NCBI GenBank assembly: GCA_002011685.1
Contig: MTOL01000357.1
Location: 1-6,315 of the forward strand
Reading direction: 5' to 3'
From: Deferribacteres bacterium JdFR-76
GTDB taxonomy: Bacteria; Zhuqueibacterota; JdFR-76
Length of the DNA stretch: 6,315 bases
A model generated the notes under the pieces. It saw nothing but the letters and a program-made list of their open reading frames with translations. It had not been told where the DNA came from and ran no database searches. Shown piece after piece: positions 1 to 5,053 of this stretch. Within the stretch, counting starts at the first letter, position 1, and the number at the start of each line of letters is the position of its first letter. The translations under genes and the position numbers were made by a program.

Positions 1-156
1 AAGCCCGGAAACATGAGCGAAACTGTGATTTACTGGCAAGATGAAAAACGCTTTATGTGGACGTGGACCCCATCCGTTGGAAAGAAAATCCTCCCGGTTG
101 CATTCTACCGCTGGTATCGGAGGGTTCGTACTTTTCTGGATGCAACAACCCGCTAA
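1..156 (+). CDS. C-terminal end of an unrecognised protein (partial)
   Basis: Reading frame 1 is open from the left edge of the window to a TAA at 154-156, giving 51 visible residues. The other two forward frames close within the first 45 bases, which supports this frame as coding. The visible tail is rich in Trp and Tyr (YWQDEK, MWTWTP) and ends in a basic segment (FYRWYRRVRTFLDATTR). I do not recognise the family, and no catalytic motif or membrane segment can be identified. The stop lies 27 bases before the start of the metalloprotease gene, with no obvious terminator between them, so co-transcription with the protease is possible. An ATG at 13-15 is in frame but has no visible ribosome binding site, so it is more likely internal. 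Confidence 0.6.
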   Translation, partial: KPGNMSETVIYWQDEKRFMWTWTPSVGKKILPVAFYRWYRRVRTFLDATTR

Positions 157-172
157 TCTAACCCCAAATCCC

Positions 173-180
173 GGAGGTGA
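173..180 (+). promoter_or_regulatory. Ribosome binding site of the metalloprotease gene
   Basis: GGAGGTGA is a near-perfect anti-16S match. The GGAGG core ends six bases before the ATG at 184. It fixes the start, which also places a proper signal peptide at the N-terminus. A second ATG at 177-179 in another frame overlaps this site and is not credible as a start. Confidence 0.85.
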
Positions 181-183
181 ACT

Positions 184-3100
184 ATGAAGAAGTTGTTTCA
201 TCTTTTTTTCGCTGTAACGGCTCTCTTTCTCTTAACAAATTCTTCACAGGCACTGCCTTACAGGCACGGAAAACAAGCAAAGCTCCAAACTACCAGTATC
301 AGAAAACTCAGCAAAGCCGAACTGGTACGCCTGGCGGAACGAATCCGCGATCAAATGGACCCGGCTCCTCCGGTTCTTGCCAAACCGGTTCGCCTTTCAC
401 CACTTGGGACGATCCTTCCAACCCTCAGCAAGCGGAACATTCCGCTGAACGCAATCGTTCGTCCTCAGTCCAATGAACCGCCTCTGCACATTTGGTACCG
501 CCATCAGGAACCGATCCCCCGCTTCATTGCAATCCCTCTAAACGGAAAACGTTTGGCTAAAGCCCAAATTTTCAAAGATCCTCTGACGTTCATCCAGACG
601 AACCAATCTCTTTTTAGATTGGAAGACCCGCTAAAAGAACTGGTACTGGATGAAGAGATCCTTGACCGTTTCGGGTACCGTCACATGGTATACCGCCAGA
701 TCTACCGCGGTGTTCCGGTGTGGGGCGGCGAACTCACCGCCCACCTGAACAAGGATGGCATTCTATACGCCATTAACACACGGCACAAGCCGACTCCCAC
801 GGAAATCGACGTAACCGATTTTAAACTTTCCGGAACAGATGCAAAGGATTTCGCCCGAATGGACCTCGAAAGAACGCAGCCAGTGGAGGAACTCTCTCCT
901 GGCATGAAGAAACTGCTGGAATACTCGGGACCTACGGCGGAGCTGGTGATCTGGCGCAAGGGTGAATCCGGCACCTTTCACCTGGCCTGGAAGGTAGAAA
1001 TCCGGCCCAATTTCCGCGATCACTGGCGCTATTTTATCGACGCCAGAACCGGCGAAATTCTGGAGAAATACAACACGACAGCTTACGATGGCCCCGTCAC
1101 GGCCACGGCCACCGATCTCAACGGTGTCTCGCGCACCATCAATGTGTACCTGAGCAGCGGTGTCTACTACATGATCGACGCCACCAAACCGATCTGGCAA
1201 GCCAATCAGCCAAAACCGATAGAAGAAGCGAAAGGCGGGCTTGTCACATTTGACGCGAGGAACAGCGATCTTAACGAAAAAACCACCATTTATTATGTGG
1301 CTTCGCAAAACAACACCTGGAACGATCCAGTCGCCGTCTCGGCACATTACAACATGGGAAAAGTGTTTGACTATTACTATTCCACGTTTGGCCGGAAAGG
1401 GATTGATGACAAGGGCACAACCCTTATTTCCATCATCCACGTTACCCGTGACGGCCAACCAATGGATAATGCGTTCTGGAACGGGCGGGTAATGGCATAC
1501 GGGGATGGCAACACGATGTTCAAACCCCTGGCCGGTGCCCTTGACGTGGCGGCTCACGAAATGACGCACGGCGTTGTGGAACACACCGTGGGACTCGAGT
1601 ACAAATTTCAGTCCGGCGCATTGAACGAATCTCTGGCCGACGTTTTCGGCGTTATGGTGGATGACGAAGACTGGCTTCTGGGCGAGGATATTATTAAGAA
1701 CCTCAATTCTTTTCCAACCGGCGCGATGCGAAGTATGTCGGACCCGCACAATGGCGGCTCCGGACCAAACGATTACAGCTGGCAGCCTTCCCATATGAAC
1801 GAATACGTGAACCTCGACATCTCGCAGGACAACGGTGGTGTCCACATCAATTCTGGAATTCCGAACCATGCGGCGTACCGGATAGCTCAGGCCATTGGCC
1901 GACCCAAAACGGGCCAGCTTTTCTACCGGGTTATGGAGGCACGTTACCTGAATTCACAGGCAAATTTCGTGGACATGAGGCTGGGTGCCATCCAGGCGGC
2001 CGAAGATCTGAAGAATCAGGGCAAATTCACCGATGCAGACGTCAATGCCGTCAAAGCCGCTTACGACGCGGTTGGCATCACCGGAAACCAGGGCACTCCA
2101 CCACCTCAGGATCTGCCGCCCGTATCCGGCGAGGAATGGATTGCCGCCATCAATGGAACATCGTACGACAACAGCCTGTACATGGTACGGCCGGTCATCC
2201 AGACCCAGGATGACATTGTTCAGCTGAGTACCACCCAAGTTTACACCAGAACCGGCAATCCCATTACCGTCACCGAAAACGGTTCAGCCCTCTTTTTCAT
2301 TGACCAGGCCAACTACATTCGCATGATCACAGGCCAGGGCGAAGCTGTGATTTCCAACAACGGAATCTGGAAATCAATTGCCATTTCCCCGAACGGCCGC
2401 TATCTGGCCACTACAACCGTCTACGAAGATTCATTGATCTACATCTTTGACCTTGCCGACCCTAATCAGAGCTTTGCGGTACACATCTACACGCCTACGT
2501 CGGAAGGAACCAAATCTTACACGGCCGTCTATGCCGATGCGCTGGACTGGAACATTACTGGGCAGTTCCTCATCTTTGACGTATTCAACCGGGTCAACCG
2601 GGCCACCGGCAATCCGCTTGAATTCTGGACCATTAGCGTTCTTGATCTGCAGAACGGAATCATCCATTCTCTGTTTCCTCCTCAGCCAGAAGGAATCAGT
2701 GTCGGGAATCCATCCTTCTCCGAACGCAATGACAACTTTATTGTGTTTGATTATGTTGACCAAAACCAAGGATTTGTGGTCATCCTCGCGTACGACATTT
2801 TCAACAATCAGGTGGGGCAGATTTACAATAATGGGTCCTCCATCAGTTATGCCCGTTATTCTGTGGATGACCAGTATCTGATTTTTGAACAGAAGGATGC
2901 GCTGGGCATTCCAAATCTGTATTTTATGCCGCTGCAGGCCAACCGCATTCAAGCGTCAGGCGATCCCATCCCTTATGTCGCAGAAGCTCAGCGGCCTTAC
3001 TGGTTTGCCATTGGCTCTCGGACCGACGTAAAAGAAACGCCCCAAACTCTCCCCGAAGAATTTACCCTGTTGCAGAATTACCCCAACCCGTTCAATCCTT

Positions 3101-3345
3101 CAACGCGGATCGTCTATCATCTGCCCGAATCGGGAAGGGTAATATTGAAGATTGTGGACCTCCGGGGCAGAACTGTTAAAATTCTTGAACAGGGCATTGT
3201 GGCTGCCGGACGGCACACTGTCCAGTGGGACGGCACCACACGGGATGGGAAAAAAGCGACAACGGGTGTTTACTTTTACACGCTCGAATTTAGCGGAAAG
3301 ACGCGATCTTTCTCGGCCACAAGAAAACTGCTTCTGATCAAATAG
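184..3345 (+). CDS. Secreted M4 (thermolysin-family) zinc metalloprotease with beta-propeller and T9SS-type C-terminal domain
   Basis: This is an exported zinc endopeptidase of 1053 residues. The ATG at 184 follows a strong Shine-Dalgarno, GGAGG at 173-177. Residues 1-23 are a signal peptide (MKKLF, hydrophobic core, likely cleavage after SQA). An FTP propeptide domain lies at about 133-200 (YRGVPVWGGEL at 174-184) and a PepSY-like segment at about 250-296. The catalytic domain covers about 300-634. Its zinc site is HEMTH, with H458, catalytic E459 and H462, and the third ligand is E482 in GALNESLAD. Y473, D549 and H554 (DNGGVHINSG) match thermolysin Tyr157, Asp226 and His231, so the enzyme should be active. 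Calcium-site residues D454, D493, D496 and E501 are kept or conservatively changed. Residues about 645-950 contain repeated 'ISPNGRYLA / SFSERNDNFIVF / YSVDDQYLIF' strands, suggesting a TolB/WD40-like propeller. The tail from about 960 has NYPNPFNPST and a FlgD-like Ig fold ending LLLIK, typical of T9SS cargo. No cysteine is present. The N- and C-terminal processing sites are inferred. Confidence 0.95.
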   Translation: MKKLFHLFFAVTALFLLTNSSQALPYRHGKQAKLQTTSIRKLSKAELVRLAERIRDQMDPAPPVLAKPVRLSPLGTILPTLSKRNIPLNAIVRPQSNEPPLHIWYRHQEPIPRFIAIPLNGKRLAKAQIFKDPLTFIQTNQSLFRLEDPLKELVLDEEILDRFGYRHMVYRQIYRGVPVWGGELTAHLNKDGILYAINTRHKPTPTEIDVTDFKLSGTDAKDFARMDLERTQPVEELSPGMKKLLEYSGPTAELVIWRKGESGTFHLAWKVEIRPNFRDHWRYFIDARTGEILEKYNTTAYDGPVTATATDLNGVSRTINVYLSSGVYYMIDATKPIWQANQPKPIEEAKGGLVTFDARNSDLNEKTTIYYVASQNNTWNDPVAVSAHYNMGKVFDYYYSTFGRKGIDDKGTTLISIIHVTRDGQPMDNAFWNGRVMAYGDGNTMFKPLAGALDVAAHEMTHGVVEHTVGLEYKFQSGALNESLADVFGVMVDDEDWLLGEDIIKNLNSFPTGAMRSMSDPHNGGSGPNDYSWQPSHMNEYVNLDISQDNGGVHINSGIPNHAAYRIAQAIGRPKTGQLFYRVMEARYLNSQANFVDMRLGAIQAAEDLKNQGKFTDADVNAVKAAYDAVGITGNQGTPPPQDLPPVSGEEWIAAINGTSYDNSLYMVRPVIQTQDDIVQLSTTQVYTRTGNPITVTENGSALFFIDQANYIRMITGQGEAVISNNGIWKSIAISPNGRYLATTTVYEDSLIYIFDLADPNQSFAVHIYTPTSEGTKSYTAVYADALDWNITGQFLIFDVFNRVNRATGNPLEFWTISVLDLQNGIIHSLFPPQPEGISVGNPSFSERNDNFIVFDYVDQNQGFVVILAYDIFNNQVGQIYNNGSSISYARYSVDDQYLIFEQKDALGIPNLYFMPLQANRIQASGDPIPYVAEAQRPYWFAIGSRTDVKETPQTLPEEFTLLQNYPNPFNPSTRIVYHLPESGRVILKIVDLRGRTVKILEQGIVAAGRHTVQWDGTTRDGKKATTGVYFYTLEFSGKTRSFSATRKLLLIK

Positions 3346-3372
3346 ACCTGAACTTCAGTCTGGATCTTATTG

Positions 3373-3413
3373 GGCCTGCCGCGGAAAAAATTTGCCCGGC
3401 AGGCCTTTTATTT
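3373..3413 (+). terminator. Intrinsic terminator of the metalloprotease gene
   Basis: A perfect 9-bp GC-rich stem is formed by GGCCTGCCG (3373-3381) and CGGCAGGCC (3397-3405), with a 15-base loop that includes AAAAAA. It is followed directly by TTTTATTT (3406-3413). It begins 27 bases after the protease stop codon and isolates that gene from the rightward region. On the opposite strand no T-run follows the stem, so it should act in the plus direction only. Confidence 0.88.
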
Positions 3414-3418
3414 GTGAG

Positions 3419-3467
3419 CGCAAAAACCGTCTTCCCAACCAAAAGAACAAAACAGTTCGTTTTTGCG
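3419..3467. repeat. 9-bp perfect inverted repeat with 31-base loop and small inner hairpin
   Basis: CGCAAAAAC (3419-3427) is the exact reverse complement of GTTTTTGCG (3459-3467). Inside lies a second small inverted repeat, GAAC (3445-3448) with GTTC (3455-3458), extendable by A4/T4 pairing past one bulged G. Read on the minus strand, the inner hairpin is followed by TTTT, so it could serve as a weak terminator for the leftward lipoprotein gene, whose stop is about 57 bases away. The outer arms have no T-run after them on either strand. The role is unproven. Confidence 0.4.
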
Positions 3468-3523
3468 ATACTGCCCCCAGGCCCTGATACAGGACTTCAA
3501 GGCCCTTGTTGCAACAAATCCAT

Positions 3524-3964
3524 TCACCTCCTGCGGTATTCCACAAACTCCCCCCACACATACCAGGCATGTTCTGCCCGGGATGTGCTCCACCCGTGAG
3601 TGGCGTAATATTGGGGGTCGGCCGCAATTTGAGCAATCGTGGTTTGCATTCCTTCTGCGGTGAATTCAGCAATCAAAACCGTGGCGGGATCAAAGTAAAA
3701 TCCATGTGGAAGCGAGGCATCCGGCACCACTTTTCCCCCAATCCATGCATGGCCTTTTACTTGGACCAGTTCTCTCATAATCGCTGCAATAGAATCGGAA
3801 TCCGTGCCGATCCACATGCTTTCACCGTAATTTCGAATCCATACCAGATACCGGCCCGGTACGACCGTCCCTTCGCTGCGGTACGGTTCTTTGACCCTCG
3901 TGCATCCTGCCAGAAAAATAACAGACACCATAAAAGGAAAAAAGAGCATCCCGTATTTCCGCAT
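3524..3964 (-). CDS. Small lipoprotein, possible BP74-like domain
   Basis: This encodes 146 residues starting at an ATG (3962-3964) behind a strong AGGAGG (3970-3975) with five-base spacing; the stop is TGA at 3524-3526. Residues 1-21 form a lipoprotein signal peptide with lipobox LAGC. Cys21 would be lipidated, and Thr at the next position does not signal inner-membrane retention, so outer-membrane anchoring is likely. The rest is a single domain: DSDSIAAIMREL (55-66), a Gly-Lys-Val-Val strand near 77-80, HGFYFDPATV (87-96), and a Trp/Tyr-rich end (HAWYVWGEFVEY). The order 'SI..a..L - GKvv - f.fdP.tv' resembles, faintly and from memory, the BP74 N-terminal domain of bacterial hypothetical proteins. 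That is a guess, not an identification. The gene is divergent from the D-aminopeptidase gene, and no enzymatic motif is seen. Confidence 0.85.
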   Translation of the reverse strand: MRKYGMLFFPFMVSVIFLAGCTRVKEPYRSEGTVVPGRYLVWIRNYGESMWIGTDSDSIAAIMRELVQVKGHAWIGGKVVPDASLPHGFYFDPATVLIAEFTAEGMQTTIAQIAADPQYYATHGWSTSRAEHAWYVWGEFVEYRRR

Positions 3965-3968
3965 GGTT

Positions 3969-3975
3969 CCCTCCT
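3969..3975 (-). promoter_or_regulatory. Ribosome binding site of the lipoprotein gene
   Basis: The minus strand reads AGGAGGG just before the ATG at 3964. It is a full-strength Shine-Dalgarno, and it supports this start and the reality of this short gene over the larger plus-strand open frame that covers the same bases. Confidence 0.8.
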
Positions 3976-3977
3976 GA

Positions 3978-3997
3978 CGGTTTTGCCCCGTTTTGCC
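3978..3997. repeat. Tandem 10-bp direct repeat in the lipoprotein leader
   Basis: CGGTTTTGCC (3978-3987) is immediately followed by CCGTTTTGCC (3988-3997). The two copies differ at one base. The pair lies just upstream of the lipoprotein ribosome binding site, between it and the possible leftward promoter. Two adjacent copies one helical turn apart could be a regulator-binding site, or may be coincidence. Confidence 0.35.
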
Positions 3998-4006
3998 GCT
4001 CCACCA

Positions 4007-4034
4007 GATATATCTCTGATCTACGGCCTTTCCA
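4007..4034 (-). promoter_or_regulatory. Possible promoter of the lipoprotein gene
   Basis: On the minus strand there is TGGAAA (4029-4034) as a -35 candidate, a 16-base spacer and TATATC (4007-4012) as a -10 candidate. Each hexamer matches four of six sigma70 consensus bases. The -10 overlaps a 10-bp palindrome, AGATATATCT (4006-4015), which could be an operator. Position and orientation suit the leftward gene, but the match is only moderate. Confidence 0.3.
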
Positions 4035-4087
4035 GGCTCCGGTTTCCACTCTCATTTTCCCCAAAGCTGCTCCCAGAAATATCTCGG

Positions 4088-4116
4088 TTGAAAAATTTTC
4101 GAGAAATTCATAAGAT
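4088..4116 (+). promoter_or_regulatory. Sigma70-like promoter of the D-aminopeptidase gene
   Basis: TTGAAA (4088-4093) and TAAGAT (4111-4116) are separated by exactly 17 bases of AT-rich sequence. The first matches five of six bases of the -35 consensus, and the second four of six of the -10. Transcription would begin near 4122-4124, giving a leader of about 18 bases before the ATG at 4141. This geometry excludes the in-frame TTG at 4117 as the start codon. Sigma preferences of the host are not known. Confidence 0.6.
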
Positions 4117-4130
4117 TTGCCAGCTAAAGT

Positions 4131-4134
4131 GGAG
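4131..4134 (+). promoter_or_regulatory. Ribosome binding site deciding the D-aminopeptidase start
   Basis: GGAG (4131-4134) in the context AAGTGGAGAAAAAA sits six bases before the ATG at 4141. No comparable site precedes the upstream TTG at 4117. It therefore supports a 280-residue product. Confidence 0.6.
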
Positions 4135-4140
4135 AAAAAA

Positions 4141-4983
4141 ATGCTAAAAAAGACAAACCGTCCCAAGAAGGTTTTCATTTCTGTAGACATGGAAGGCGTT
4201 TGTGGCGTCATCCGCTGGGATGAAGTGAGTGCCAGCCAGCCGGAATATGGCCATTTCCGGAAGCTGATGACGCAAGAAGCCAATGCGGCCATCCAGGGAG
4301 CCCTGGATGCGGGCGCCGAGCAAATTTTCGTTCGCGATGCCCATGGAACTGCTTGTAACCTGCTGCCGGACGAACTCCATGAAAGAGCCATACTAATCCG
4401 AGGCTGGTCGGGCGGTCCTCTTATGATGATGGAAGGAATTGATGAATCGTTCGACGCGGCTATCTTTGTGGGCTATCACGCGCGCATCGGAAGTGAGAAC
4501 GGCATTCTGCAACACACCATTACCCGACGGCTCTACAACGTTTCTCTGAACGGACGGCCCGTGCCTGAACTGGGCATCAATGCCGCTATTGCCGGATATT
4601 TTCGCGTACCTGTGGTGTTCGTTTCCGGTGACAGGGCAATCATCGAACAGGCCAAAGAGCTCCTTGGCATGCGCGAGTATGTCACTGTCAAAGAAGGTGT
4701 TGGAAAAGCGGCAAAAAATATCCATCCCCATCTCGCCCGAAAGTTCATCCGTGAAGGCGTCCGTCGGGCCCTGGAACGCTTCGACCAGTTCGACCCCTAT
4801 CTTCCGGAACGGCCCTTCCGCTTTACCCTAGATTTTGTGGAAGAGGAAGCCGCCATTCGCACCGCACTGATACCGGGTGCCAAACAGACTGGACCAAGAA
4901 CTGTCGAGTTTGTCTCCGCAGAATGGATGGAGGCCCTCCGCTTCTTTGCGCTCGCCACCTATCTGGCTCATCATATCCGCTAA
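4141..4983 (+). CDS. dppA: M55-family D-aminopeptidase (DppA-like)
   Basis: This encodes 280 residues from the ATG at 4141; Bacillus subtilis DppA has about 274. The family is a zinc D-aminopeptidase that releases N-terminal D-amino acids (D-Ala, D-Gly type substrates) from short peptides, as a cytoplasmic ring-shaped decamer in the known enzyme. The five metal ligands of the family are present: D16 and E18 in SVDMEGVCG, H68 in VRDAHG, H113 in GYHAR and E143 in VPELGINA. H125 in LQHT corresponds to the catalytic His115 of the Bacillus enzyme, with one extra residue in the loop before it. The C-terminal third keeps the family pattern (RPFRFTLDF, then IPGAKQTGPRTVEF). No signal peptide is present. 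The gene has its own promoter, and no dipeptide ABC transporter genes lie beside it in this window, unlike the dpp operon of Bacillus. Recycling of peptidoglycan or dietary D-peptides is a plausible role but is inferred. Confidence 0.93.
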   Translation: MLKKTNRPKKVFISVDMEGVCGVIRWDEVSASQPEYGHFRKLMTQEANAAIQGALDAGAEQIFVRDAHGTACNLLPDELHERAILIRGWSGGPLMMMEGIDESFDAAIFVGYHARIGSENGILQHTITRRLYNVSLNGRPVPELGINAAIAGYFRVPVVFVSGDRAIIEQAKELLGMREYVTVKEGVGKAAKNIHPHLARKFIREGVRRALERFDQFDPYLPERPFRFTLDFVEEEAAIRTALIPGAKQTGPRTVEFVSAEWMEALRFFALATYLAHHIR

Positions 4984-5053
4984 CGGTTACTGGCTCTTGC
5001 CTACAAAAAAGATCCGCCTCTATTTCGCGAAGGCCCTATCCTAAATTTATTTT
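4984..5053. other. Short convergent intergenic region without a strong terminator
   Basis: Seventy AT-rich bases lie between the stop codons of the convergent aminopeptidase and transporter genes. Read on the minus strand, a weak 5-bp stem (GCCTT with GAGGC, including one G-T pair, about 5013-5031) is followed five bases later by TTTTTT (5005-5010). It could be a poor leftward terminator. No convincing rightward terminator is visible. Nothing else is seen here. Confidence 0.3.

Noticed and set aside
763..1869. A 368-codon minus-strand open frame inside the protease gene
   Set aside because: It lies antisense to the conserved M4 propeptide and catalytic domain, is rich in Val/Ile/Arg as expected from complementing this coding strand, and shows no recognisable motif. 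It is a shadow frame.
3367..3672. A 101-codon minus-strand open frame crossing the terminator
   Set aside because: It overlaps the end of the lipoprotein gene in another frame and translates through the intrinsic terminator hairpin. No motif supports it.
4117..4140. TTG start giving a 288-residue D-aminopeptidase
   Set aside because: The TTG abuts the predicted -10 box and lacks a ribosome binding site; the ATG at 4141 fits both promoter and family length.
3506..4147. A 213-codon plus-strand open frame opposite the lipoprotein gene
   Set aside because: It runs through the divergent promoter region and overlaps the dppA start. Its product is low-complexity Pro/Arg/His-rich sequence without domains. 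The minus-strand gene has a signal peptide, lipobox and AGGAGG.
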